Of a stretch of 64,000 bases of DNA, positions 34,787 to 45,319 are shown one piece after another. Both the position numbers and the translations under genes were made by a program. The notes under the pieces are model-generated. The model saw only the letters and a list, made by a program, of their open reading frames with translations, did not search any database and had not been told where the DNA came from. How positions within the stretch are numbered: position 1 is the stretch's first letter; every line of letters begins with the position of its first letter. The stretch covers positions 682,001-746,000 of the forward strand of contig JAMXSV010000001.1 of assembly GCA_027559495.1 (NCBI GenBank). The letters run 5' to 3'. The stretch is from Aurifilum marmelostoma. Its lineage: Eukaryota; Ascomycota; Sordariomycetes; Diaporthales; Cryphonectriaceae.

Positions 34787-35715
34787 GGGGAGGTCCTCGG
34801 TGTGTAGCATCTGGTGCGTTGTTGTCCATGCAATTGGGTAGGGCACGAGACGTGTGGAGAGAAGGAGAGTGGTCGACTTCAAGGTGATGATAGGAGCTTT
34901 TTGTTTCTCCAGCAAGCTGATCCTCACAATATCTGAATATTGGAAGTATAACATATTTGGTATATACATATTTCAGTGCCATCCAGGGCCTCTTGTCACA
35001 GCAAGGGAACAAATATCTTCTAGCCCTCCTCCGTGCTACTTGGACATATGCATATGATGACTTCAACAACGTGCTTTGGAGGTATTACAACACCCCCCCC
35101 TTTTTTTTTTTTTTTTTTTGTGAGTTCAACATCCAACTTAGCATCCAAAATTGGCAATATTTCATCACATGACTGTAACATAAAGTATACTATAGTAAAG
35201 GTGTCTGTGACTTGACCTTGCTCAGCTTTGAATCAGACCCGAAGAGCCTGGCCCTCGAATAACAGCTTTGGTTGCAGTAGAAACAGTGACTCATGCTCCC
35301 GATCTTTCAAAACAACTTCTGTGGTCAAAACATGGTAGTCGAGATCTCGTCTTAATGGTACTTTCATTTTGATAAGACATTCCGTCCCGATAATAGGCAA
35401 TGAACCGAAATATGCTTCAGGCCTGAAAGGACATGTTTTTAGTGAGTCACGGCAGCACTGACAGGACCCCTGTCCAGGTTGACACAGTTGACTCAACCCC
35501 ACCAAGCTGCTACTAAAGCTCCCACTCCCTTATCTTTTCTCTACCCCACCACACTTTGTTTGTCGTCGACCTCTAAACTGCCCAACCACTACTCCTCCTC
35601 CTCGTCAAACACTCCAGGCCCAGGGTCAAGAATTGTGTGATCAGACCTCGACACCCTTAATCCCCTGTGTAATCAACCAATTGGCTGTCGGTGACGAGCG
35701 CGACCCGATCCAACA
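34787..35715. other. Intergenic region, agmatinase / AsnRS
   Basis: About 930 bp, AT-richer than its surroundings at 34910-35220, with a C then T run at about 35092-35119. It should hold the agmatinase 3' end and the AsnRS promoter. A minus-strand frame at 35233-35445 is listed separately as a possible degenerate exon. Confidence 0.5.
35233..35445 (-). pseudogene. Possible orphan exon or degenerate coding remnant
   Basis: On the minus strand a 70-residue open frame ending FEGQALRV follows a plausible 3' splice site (a CTAAA branch-like element, then TTTCAG). Its amino-acid composition looks more protein-like than neighbouring noncoding frames (for example YFGSLPIIGTECLIKMKVP). No start codon, partner exon or known domain is visible. 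Codon use is AT-richer than in the flanking genes. It may be a decayed gene fragment or chance. Confidence 0.15.
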
Positions 35716-37604
35716 ATGGCTGCTATACAAGAACTCGCTGAGCGGGTCAAGCCCGAGGGCGACAAGTGCTATGTCGATGTCGACGCCGGCCTCGATGACT
35801 CCTCGGTCGACGGTTCCGAGGCCAAGCCCTACAAGTCTCTGGCCTATGCCATGATCGCCAACATCGAGCGCCCCTCGACCACCTACCTGACCCGCGCCTC
35901 CAAGACCGGCGACGACCCGGCTGAGGCCCTGCTCTGGAAGGAGCCCGCCAAGAGTGCCGTCAAGAAGGCCAACTCGGCCGTCGACGCCCACAAGAAGAAG
36001 CAGGCCAAGAAGGCTGCCAGCGATGCCAAGGAGGAGGAGGCCAAGAAGCAGCGCCTGGAAAACCTCGAGGCGGCCAAGAAGATCGTCATCAAGCAGGACC
36101 CCAGCCTGCCCGAGGCAAAGAAGATCCGCATCGACGACAAGACCGTGGAGCTTGGTGAGGGCGACAAGAAGGGCGCGAGGGTCAAGGTGTATGGCCGGAT
36201 CGACCAGCTGCGGCCACAGAAGCAGGCTGTAAGTTTGCTCGGCCTTGACGTGCGAACGTATGCGGTGCGCAGCCTGGAGCTGACATTGGATCCTAGACCT
36301 TTATTGTCTTCACGGACGGCTACGGCCTCCTGCAGTGCATAATACCAAGCGGGCCTCTCACCCAGACCTACGACGCCCTCACCTTTGCCAGAAGCACCTC
36401 GCTCGTCCTGTACGGCGAGATGAAGAAGGCACCCGCCTCTGCGAAGACCCCCGACAGCCGCGAGCTGCATGTCGACTACTACGAGGTCCTCGGCACGGCG
36501 CCCAACGATATCGATGCCATCACCAACAAGGTGTCTCACACTCAGGATCCATGGGAGGCGGATATGCTTGACAACAGACACCTGGTCCTGCGAGGCGAGA
36601 AGGCTTCTTCTGTCATGAAGATCCGGTCCGAGGTCGACTATGCGTTCCGCCACCTGTACAAGCAGATGAAGATCCGTCAGGTGTCCCCGCCTGCCCTGGT
36701 GCAGACCCAGGTCGAGGGTGGCTCCACGCTGTTCGGCTTCAACTACTATGGGGAGGGCTCGTACCTCACCCAGTCCTCGCAGCTGTACCTGGAGACTGTG
36801 CTGCCGTCCATGGGTAACGTGTACTGTATCGAGAAGTCGTTCCGCGCCGAGAAGAGCCTGACGCGGCGTCATCTCTCCGAGTACACGCACATCGAGGCCG
36901 AGCTCGACTTCATCACCTTTGAGGACCTGCTCAACCATCTCGAGGAGATGATCTGCGGTGTGGTGGATATGGTGCTGTCGGATGCTGAGATTGCCGAGTA
37001 CATCAAGCAGGTCAACCCTGATTTCAAGAAGCCCAGCCGCCCGTTCCTGCGGATGAAGTACACCGATGCCATTGACTGGTAAGCCCCCCCCCCCCTCCTC
37101 TTCATCTCACCTGAGCCCGGAGTTGGCCGTGTTGACGATCGTTGCAGGCTCAACGCGCAAGATCCTCCCATCCTCAACGAAGAGGGCAAGCCTCACGTCT
37201 TTGGTGACGACATTGCCGAGGCCGCCGAGCGCAAGATGACGGATGCGATCAACAAGCCCATCTTCCTGACTCACTTCCCTGTGGAGATCAAGGCCTTCTA
37301 CATGAAGAAGGACCCATCCGACCTCCGTGTGACGGAGAGCGTGGACGTGCTGATGCCCGGCGTGGGCGAGATCGTGGGCGGCTCGATGCGTATGGAGGGG
37401 CACGAGGAGCTGGAGCAGGCATTCAAGAAGCACGGCATCGACCCTACGCCTTATTACTGGTACCTGGACCAGAGAAAGTACGGCACGAGCCCGCACGGTG
37501 GTTACGGTCTGGGTCTGGAGCGTTTCCTGGCTTGGCTGGCTAACCAGCACACGGTCCGGACGTGCTGCATGTACCCCCGGTTCATGGGTCGCTGCAAGCC
37601 TTGA
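35716..37604 (+). CDS. DED81: Cytosolic asparaginyl-tRNA synthetase
   Basis: Three exons (35716-36228, 36297-37078, 37148-37604) give 583 residues. Donors are GTAAGT and GTAAGC, and the acceptors TCCTAG and TTGCAG. A Lys/Ala/Glu-rich N-terminal extension (about residues 70-125) precedes the OB-fold anticodon-binding domain (ARVKVYGRIDQLRPQKQA and following). The class II catalytic core shows motif 2 in FRAEKSLTRRHLSEYTHIE and motif 3 in GYGLGLERFLAWL near the C-terminus. AsnRS is favoured over AspRS by the ending HTVRTCCMYPRFMGRCKP. It charges cytosolic tRNA-Asn. There is no mitochondrial presequence. A G run lies about 22 nt past the stop codon. Confidence 0.96.
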
Positions 37605-38102
37605 GCGTCTACAGCCTGACCAGAAGGGGGGGGGGGGAGCAGCTGTAGCTGGCACGAGAAACCTGATCGTTCTGAGACAGTTTAAACAAAAAAAAACCAA
37701 TGAACTAATAGACGATCTACAACCGTTACCGGCCACTCAGAGCCCACCGCTTCTGAGCGCTCATCATGTTTTGAATGACTGAAAGGTAGTTATGCTTGTG
37801 GTACCTCGCAGTCTGCCAGAGTCGCACTGAAGCTGGATGGAGGTACTTCTCAGTGACGAGTATCGCCCTGATCGCGTGGCCCTCACAGCCTCACCAGTCT
37901 AAATGCGAGGGACCTCATTCTGCAGCGTTGGTTCAAGATCCATGAAGACATGTGGGGTTGCTGGGAGGTTTTAGTCCGTCGCCTTCTCCTTGCTCATGCA
38001 GATGCGGCGTGCAGCAGAGGCCGGCTTTGACTCACCACCACCCCTTCCCCTGCGGCGAGACATGTGGGGTGAGGCAGACATGCAGGTATGGATATTGTCC
38101 TG

Positions 38103-38105
<3 letters not shown>

Positions 38106-38194
<89 letters not shown>
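38106..38194. repeat. Composite (CA)n(TA)n microsatellite
   Basis: About 34 perfect CA units run directly into about 10 TA units, in noncoding DNA about 500 bp past the AsnRS stop codon. This is the longest dinucleotide repeat in the window. Confidence 0.95.
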
Positions 38195-40230
38195 AGGTTT
38201 CTTTCCTAATTGTCTTCTTCTTCGAATGTAATCATAGTATAATATGAATATTGTTAGACAGCACAGAGGCGGACTTTGGTTGGAAATCCAGGCTCTATTC
38301 AGGTTCTGTAGGCTCTGAGCCATCATCGACCGCTTCCCCGAGTGACTTTGTACCCGACATGGAGAATATCCATCGACAACGTGTCCGAGTTCCACACGAA
38401 GGTTTGGGTCGCGCAGGATCGGAGAAGCAGGAGAAGGAAAAAAACGTGGGCAGCAGGGATTGGTTTTCCTTCTTCCCCTTTCGTGGTACAGACCCCTTCC
38501 TTCGCACCTTCCTTGCCTTCTTTCTCCCCCAACATATACGTAGAGAAGGCAGGAATGCAGCTCGTCCCTCTGTAAGCCTGAGGACGACATTGGGATTCTG
38601 TGCTCTTGTTGCGCCTCCCCCCCCCCCCTTAATGCGTGTTCCTGCAGAAGCGTGCACCCCGGACTTTCCTCATCTAGTTGGTAGGACCAAAAAGGGGGTG
38701 CCGCAGCCAGCAAAGCAATGAAGTGGCGTTGGCAGTTTCTCTTTTCTCACTATACCTACTATGGTGTTCGGTTGCATTGAGAGCGCCCCCCCCCCCCTTC
38801 TCTCCTTTCCTCCCCCAATCTGGCCTGGTGTTTTTGATAGGGGAAGAAGGGGGGCTTTACCTTAACCGAACACTGTTCCTCTCCCCAATGCACTTCTTTC
38901 TTGTCAGGATCCTTTTGTTTTGCGATTGTCTGTGAGATGGACAATACGATGTCGGAGCGCGTGCGCGGCTAAACTCCACCTTGGCGCCGTCTGGATCATG
39001 GGCGAGCGGGCGGGCTGAGCGGTTCTTGTTGAGAGGTGGTGGCCTTTGCCTTCTCGAGGTGGGTGGGTGGGTGGTGGTGCTTGGCTGGGCCAGACCACCC
39101 TGTGCTTTGTTCAATTGGGACCCCTTGCAGAATCACCCTGCAGGTGGCTTGGGATAGAATACGACGTTGAGCAGGGGAGGGGACACAAACACACGGGCTG
39201 TCGTAGGCCTTTCCGAACCGAGGACCTGTCCATCAGAGAGAGGAAAAAGAGAAAGCGAGGGTCACCATGAGGAAAGCGACTTTGACAAAGACGCAAAACT
39301 GGCCCGCCTGAACGATCTACAACGGCGCATGATTGATTGATCGCCGCGGGCAGAGAAAGGGAACCGGCGGTGCGGCTGGGGTTTTTGGTTCGCAGATCTT
39401 CATTAGCCAGCTGCCGGCCAACAAACCACCCCCTTCACAACAACGAAAAAGAAAAAAAGAAAGAAAAGAAGCACCATGTGATCTGGTCGGTTCCCCGGAT
39501 GGTCCCTTAGTAGGGCTGGACCTGACGGATGGACCCCTGAATGGGGTCGGCCGGGTGGTCGAGGTGGATGTCTCTCCTCCCCAGGCCGGGGCAAGCCAGA
39601 GGGCGAGACAAGGCAGGCTGTGTGTACAATTTGTTTCGTTTCCCCTCGGATCTCTTTTTCCATTCTTATTTTCTCTGAAACGATGACTTACCCACCTGAC
39701 AGTCTATCTTGTCGCTGCTCCGTACTTACGTATTGATACTACCACTACTATGATACGTGTTCTTCAGCATGGCAGCACATTGGCCAGCTGTTGGGGAATG
39801 AATGGGACACGGTGAATGTTATGATTCAGTGATGTTGATGGTTCATGCTTGATGTCAAGGTTCCACCAGCGCATTCTCACGGGCGGGCGACGTGGGCTGA
39901 TCCTCGTCCGTCTTCTCCTCCCCCCCCCCCCCCTCTCCCTTCCTCCTTCTCTCTCTCTGTCTTCTCCTTGTTGTCTCTGGCCCAGAATTACTTCAAGTCA
40001 CACAAGGTTGTCCTTTGTTGGATAAAGTTGAGAAGGGAAGAAGAAGAAAAAACAACGACGACGACGCCAACAATAAGCATCGAGAGAGTGTCAGTGTCAC
40101 ATATTCATGTTACCCCAACGGCAGCGCTACTGCACAGGATAATTTCCTACAGCAGTAGGTCAATTCACTGGTGACGAGCTAAGGACGAGTCGGAGAATAA
40201 TGAGATGAGAGAACGGCATGCATACGTACG

Positions 40231-40265
40231 ACTACTACTACTACTACTACCACCACCACCACCAC
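40231..40265. repeat. ACT then ACC trinucleotide repeat
   Basis: About seven ACT/CTA units followed by about five ACC/CAC units in noncoding DNA. Confidence 0.8.
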
Positions 40266-41742
40266 TATTACTATGTGTACACCTTTCTATACGGGAGTCC
40301 CCGATGGCGCTCACGCGGATGCCGCCCTCCCTCTTTCATGGGTTTGTGGTGTAGGAATTGATTGACTGATTGACTGGCTGTTAATTTAACGACTCTATAG
40401 ATAGATAGAGGTCCCACGACCACCACACAATAGGCTTGAGACCAGTCAGAAAATGCGTCAACACCGCAGTGCCAAGTCCTCCTGTCATGTACCACACAGT
40501 AAGGGGGTACCCAGGTCATTATGTACAAAGTATGGCTGTAGGCCGGCCATGTACTACTCTGTGATGCAAGATACCCCTGGCCCAGACCCTGATCCTGAAG
40601 AAGAACCACCTCTTTGAAAAAAGGGACGGCTGATTCCAGTCCCATGTTACGAGCTTACTACAAGATATCGCGAATCGCAGCCACCCCATTGGGAGGGGAA
40701 GATAAAGGGCCCTCCATTCTCAAAATAGGTACCATCGTCAGTCATATCCATCAGTTAGTCAGCCATAGTCATTCCTTCTGTGGCCTGCTCACGAGGCCGA
40801 CCATACTTGTATCGATCCATACCCACAGTTTTGGTACTGCGTTGGACCCGATTCAGTGCGTGGGTGCGTGTGGGGGGGGGGGTGTGGTGGGAGGGTTTGG
40901 TGGAAGGGCTCGGAGGACATTGTACCGCCATGGGGCCACCATAGTGCCATAGTGGTGAGTGAGTGCCCATTAGGTACTACAGTGCCACAGTACCGGCGTG
41001 CTGGGGCTCTTGCTACATGGTACAGCGGTAACGCTTGGCAGAAGGCCATGGCCCCTCTGGGAGAAGGCGCGAGGAGAGTTAAATTGCGGTGCCAGGGATG
41101 CTTGCACTTTGACGGTGGTCCCTGCCCCTTTTGGGCCAGCACCCTGAGGATCCACTGAAGTCTTCTCATTGGTGAGGAGCCCACCCTTCTTCAGGCAGAG
41201 GGCCCCATCAGGTTCCTCACCGCGAAAGAGAGAAGCAAAGGACCAAAAAAAAAGAAGAGAGAGTGTGTGTGGGAGAGAAAACAATCAAAAATCCCACCGT
41301 CCACCAAAACCACAACATGATGTGTCTTGCTAAAGGGTCTGAATCAGTCCAATACTGTGTACCTACGTACCTCCTACAGAACCAAGTGAGGTTCTTTCCC
41401 TGGAGCCTTTTGGACCTGTCCTGTCGTGACCTGCCCTGTCCTGTCCTGTAGTACTTGTCTATACCCCCCTAGCCCTAGTTCCTTTTCCTGCCTGGATAGG
41501 CTGGGCCCCCGGTCCAATTTTACCTTGTCTCCATGTCCAGAGAAGGTCCTTTCTCTCCGCTCACCTCCTCGCCCCGGATCCTCACTCTGAAGGCACTCTC
41601 AATTTGACCTCCCCTTTTTTTCCTTCTTTTTCTCTTCTCTTCTTTCCTTGTGTGTTGGTTGTTGTCCTGCCGATTCCTCTTTTCTGCTGGCCCTCATCCA
41701 GGTTCAGGTTCATCCTCCTCCTCCTCATCTTTTCGTTCGCTC

Positions 41743-41850
41743 ATGTTCGTTCTTGGATCGACCTTCACCTTCGATTTCGCCTTCATCCCTCACCTGCTTC
41801 TACTGGTGGTACCTTCATATTTACACCATTACCTTAGCTTCTGCGCATAA
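41743..41850 (+). other. Candidate upstream ORF before the Nrd1/Mrn1-like gene
   Basis: A 35-codon frame from the only ATG between 41536 and the main start at 42932. Its peptide is notably hydrophobic (FAFIPHLLLLVVPSYLHHYL). It ends TAA at 41850, more than 1 kb before the main start. Whether it lies in the transcript is not known. Confidence 0.3.
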
Positions 41851-42931
41851 CCCGAGCCTTGAGTTTGAGCTTATTGTTCTCTTCTTCTTCCAACGCCCCT
41901 CTTGAACGCCCTTCTCTCTTAATTTGCGTCGCGTCTGGCCTTCCAGTCCTATTCCGTTCAGCACACGCCCTCGACCACGTCACCACCGACTTTGTTGTTC
42001 GGATTACCACACGCTCGTTGTTCAGCATATATCTATTGCAGTCCTGGCTTTATTCTTCTTCAAAGCACCCCACCCCGGATCGGATTTCTGTCGGTCGTCC
42101 AATCCCCACCTGGCCTGACGCGACAAGTCTCGCCGCGAGCGCAAACGAACGGATCAGGATCAGTCCTGAGCCCTCTCGTTGTCCTTTTCGTGGCATTGTG
42201 TCTGTTCCGTCTCAGCATTCTTCCCACACCCCCCCCCCTCCTTCGACAACCCTCGCCAGGGCTGCGGGCTACTTTGCCTTCTTTTAATACCGACCGTCTT
42301 TGTTCGACTACAAAAGTGGGAGGGTGTCGTTGCGCCAGTCTCGACCTTCCTGTCCCGTTCGATCACCCCTCTGCGGATCTCATACATACTTGGTTCGCCG
42401 TGCACTTTGGGACCCTTCGTCCTTTGACCGCCCCAGACCCGGCTCCTTCGACCTAGCTTCGCTTGGCTTTCGAGGTCTCGAGATCCCCGACCCCCGACTG
42501 GCCTGCTTGTTGCTATAAACCCCTTCATTCAGACCTTCAAAACCTGCATATACGACATATACTTGTATTCTTTGGACTTCTGGTCTGGGCCCCTCTCTAT
42601 CTTTCAAATTTGTGACGCCCGTTCTTGTTCTTGAGAGCAGTTCCGGGAGAGAAAAAAAAAAAAAAAAGAAGAGAAGAAACTATTCAAACAGAGAGCCTCC
42701 CCGACCAATTGTAAAGACGCTGGTGGTTGTGGGACTCGGTTCTCTTCTTTCTTTTTGAGATACCCCCTTTTCATATTCTACGACTTCTCGGTGTCTGTAC
42801 AACACCGCAGATCTTCAGCTTCTTCTCTCGACGAGTGCCTTCTCTTCTCGGGAGGCACCTCTAATCTTTTCAAAACGGCAGTCCTATCTCACGTCGGCCG
42901 GGACAACCTTGTCCCTCCTCATCTTCTCGGG
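41746..42931 (+). promoter_or_regulatory. 1.2 kb ATG-free pyrimidine-rich leader of the Nrd1/Mrn1-like gene
   Basis: I checked every line: no ATG occurs on the plus strand from 41746 to 42931. At random this length would carry about ten or more, even allowing for its low purine content. The stretch is rich in TTC/CTC runs, with one A-rich patch at 42650-42680. The simplest reading is a very long 5' untranslated leader, possibly with an intron, selected against upstream starts. Confidence 0.6.
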
Positions 42932-45319
42932 ATGCAGGAGCATCAACCAGGTCCCATTGGTGGTCAGACAGGCCCGAGCGGTGGCCTTGGTCGCTTCGGT
43001 CACGCGTCCAAGCCCTCCACGAGCGACACTGGTTTCTCCCACGGTGCCTTCACCTCGAATGTTTCTGGCTTCGCCGACAGGCACCCGCGCCGTGGGAACA
43101 TCCCCACGATCAATACCCAGAATGTCCAGCAGCAGACTCTGAACCCGCCTGTCGCCGACATGACCACTCCCGGCTCTGGCTTTGATATGCAGTTCACTCC
43201 TCTGCTCCCCTCTCAGCTGCTCCTCGGCAGCCCCTTCCAGCCGGGTACTCCTGCTGCCTTTGCCGGCGGTCAGTTCCAGGGCATGGGCGGCTACCAGCAG
43301 GCTCAGCAGAACAGCCAGCAGCAGCAGAACGGGCTCGGTAGCCCCGTTCAGCAGCCCATGTCGCCTGGTGGCTACCAGGCCATGGTCTCGCCCTCCACGT
43401 ATGGGGCGCCCCAGTTCTTCGCTCCTCAGTCTCCCACCACGGCTTACGGGAACATGGGTGGCCAGATGCAGATGCAGATGAACCCCGGTTCTCCTGTGGC
43501 CATGAGCCCCGTTGTCAGCGGATCCAGCCGTACGGTGTACCTGGGAAACATCCCTCAGGACACGCCTGCTGAGGAGATCCTTGGCCATGTGCGTAGTGGC
43601 CAGATCGAGTCCGTCAGGCTGCTCCCTGACAAGAACTGCGCCTTCATCTCCTTCCTGGACGCTGGCTCTGCCACCCACTTCCACTCTGATGCCATCTTGA
43701 AAAAGCTCTGCATCAAGGGACAGGATATCAAGGTCGGCTGGGGCAAGCCGTCTCCGGTGCCTACTTCTGTCACTCTCGCCGTGCAGCAATCTGGTGCTTC
43801 TCGGAACGTCTACCTCGGAAATCTGCCCGAGGAGGTCACCGAGGAGGAGATCAGGGAAGACCTGGGCAAGTTCGGTGCTATCGACACCATCAAGATTGTC
43901 CGGGAGAAGAACATCGCTTTCATTCACTTCCTCTCCATTGCCAACGCGATCAAGGCGGTCTCCCAGCTTCCCCAGGAGGTCAAGTGGCAGGCCCCGCGGC
44001 GTGTGTACTATGGCAAGGATCGGTGCGCCTATGTCTCCAAGACGCAGCAGCAGAACGCAGCGCAGTATCTCGGCATTGCTCCTGGCTATGCGCACATGCT
44101 GACTGGCGCCGACCGTGATGTGATCTCCAGTGCCTTGGCCCAGCAGTCCGTCGCTGCTGCTGCTGTTGCCACTACCGCTGGAGGCATCAACAACCTCGGA
44201 AACCGGACCATTTACCTGGGTAACATCCACCCCGAGACAACCATCGAGGAGATCTGCAACGTTGTGCGAGGTGGCCTGTTGCACCACATTCGTTACATCC
44301 CGGACAAGCACATCTGCTTCGTCACCTTCATCGATCCCACCGCGGCCGCTTCCTTCTACGCCCTGAGCAACATTCAGGGCCTGATGATCCACAACCGCCG
44401 CCTCAAGATTGGCTGGGGTAAGCACTCTGGTGCTCTGCCCCCGGCGATCGCCTTGGCTGTCAGTGGCGGTGCTTCGCGAAACGTCTACATCGGCAACCTG
44501 GATGAGACATGGACGGAGGAGAGGCTGAGACAAGACTTCTCCGAATATGGCGAGATTGAGCTGGTCAACACCCTCCGGGAGAAGAGCTGCGCGTTTGTCA
44601 ACTTCACCAACATTGCCAATGCCATCAAGGCTATCGAGGCTGTCCGCAGCAAGGAGGAGTACCGGAAGTTCAAGGTCAACTTTGGCAAGGATCGCTGTGG
44701 GAACCCGCCGCGACAGCTCCAGCAGGGCGCCGGTTCGCCGCGCAACGAGGCCCCTCCTACTTCGCCGGGACAACAGGCTCCGCAGAGCGGCTCACCAACC
44801 AATGGCTCGGCAGGCAACCAGCCAGCCCTCTTCAACAACCAGAGCAACCCCCTGACTGTTTACCTCAGCCAGGTGTCCCAGCAGGCCCAGCAGCACCACC
44901 AGCAACAGCACCAGGCTCTCGCTGCCCAACAGGCTGTGCTGTTCGGAACCGCGGCGTCATCGCCGAGCGACATCACGCTGCAGATGCCTGACGGCTCCGT
45001 CTCTGGACACGGTCAGTCTGCCAGCATCTCCAACGGCTACGCCACCCAGAACTCCACATCTGGTCCGACGACCATCGGCGGGCTGCTGGCTCCTGCCAAC
45101 GCACGCGGCCAACACAGCCGAGCGGTGAGCCTGCCTGCCTTTGGACCAGGTTTCGAGAACGGCGGCACGAGCCCCAGCAGCGTTCAGGGAAGTGTCAATG
45201 ATGAGGGCGCCCGGCGCGGCCACCAGTACCAGGCCAGCTTCGGCGGCATGGGCAGTGGGTACGGCCTTGCCATCCAGGGTGGCCTCAACGGCTGGGTTGA
45301 GGAAGAGGTTGCCAACTAA
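42932..45319 (+). CDS. MRN1: Four-RRM RNA-binding protein, Nrd1/Mrn1 family
   Basis: A single exon of 795 residues. The first in-frame ATG is 42932; the open frame extends further upstream without any ATG. A Gln/Gly/Pro-rich N-terminus of about 195 residues is followed by four RRMs that begin near residue 200 (RTVYLGNIPQDTP), 291 (RNVYLGNLPEEVT), 424 (RTIYLGNIHPETT) and 516 (RNVYIGNLDETWT). Matching RNP1-like strands are KNCAFISFLD, KNIAFIHFLS, KHICFVTFID and KSCAFVNFTN. A Gln/His/Ser-rich tail completes the protein. This architecture is that of fission-yeast Nrd1 (negative regulator of differentiation) and budding-yeast Mrn1, cytoplasmic proteins that bind mRNA and stress granules. Unusually long mRNA leader sequence precedes it. 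Confidence 0.92.
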   Translation: MQEHQPGPIGGQTGPSGGLGRFGHASKPSTSDTGFSHGAFTSNVSGFADRHPRRGNIPTINTQNVQQQTLNPPVADMTTPGSGFDMQFTPLLPSQLLLGSPFQPGTPAAFAGGQFQGMGGYQQAQQNSQQQQNGLGSPVQQPMSPGGYQAMVSPSTYGAPQFFAPQSPTTAYGNMGGQMQMQMNPGSPVAMSPVVSGSSRTVYLGNIPQDTPAEEILGHVRSGQIESVRLLPDKNCAFISFLDAGSATHFHSDAILKKLCIKGQDIKVGWGKPSPVPTSVTLAVQQSGASRNVYLGNLPEEVTEEEIREDLGKFGAIDTIKIVREKNIAFIHFLSIANAIKAVSQLPQEVKWQAPRRVYYGKDRCAYVSKTQQQNAAQYLGIAPGYAHMLTGADRDVISSALAQQSVAAAAVATTAGGINNLGNRTIYLGNIHPETTIEEICNVVRGGLLHHIRYIPDKHICFVTFIDPTAAASFYALSNIQGLMIHNRRLKIGWGKHSGALPPAIALAVSGGASRNVYIGNLDETWTEERLRQDFSEYGEIELVNTLREKSCAFVNFTNIANAIKAIEAVRSKEEYRKFKVNFGKDRCGNPPRQLQQGAGSPRNEAPPTSPGQQAPQSGSPTNGSAGNQPALFNNQSNPLTVYLSQVSQQAQQHHQQQHQALAAQQAVLFGTAASSPSDITLQMPDGSVSGHGQSASISNGYATQNSTSGPTTIGGLLAPANARGQHSRAVSLPAFGPGFENGGTSPSSVQGSVNDEGARRGHQYQASFGGMGSGYGLAIQGGLNGWVEEEVAN

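Larger units (their letters stand above)
37605..41742. other. 4.1 kb intergenic region upstream of the Nrd1-like leader
   Basis: Holds the AsnRS 3' region, a composite CA/TA microsatellite at 38106-38194, C runs near 38619, 38785 and 39920, an ACT/ACC repeat near 40231-40265 and G10 near 40869. Several open frames of 100-240 codons exist but are repeat-driven or lack an ATG. I recognise no gene. Confidence 0.55.

Noticed and set aside
42755..42931. Upstream extension of the Nrd1-like reading frame
   Set aside because: The frame is open but contains no ATG before 42932, so translation is assumed to start there.
42884..44773. Long 629-codon minus-strand frame opposite the Nrd1-like gene
   Set aside because: It is the antisense shadow of a GC-rich single-exon gene; the sense frame has four clear RRMs.
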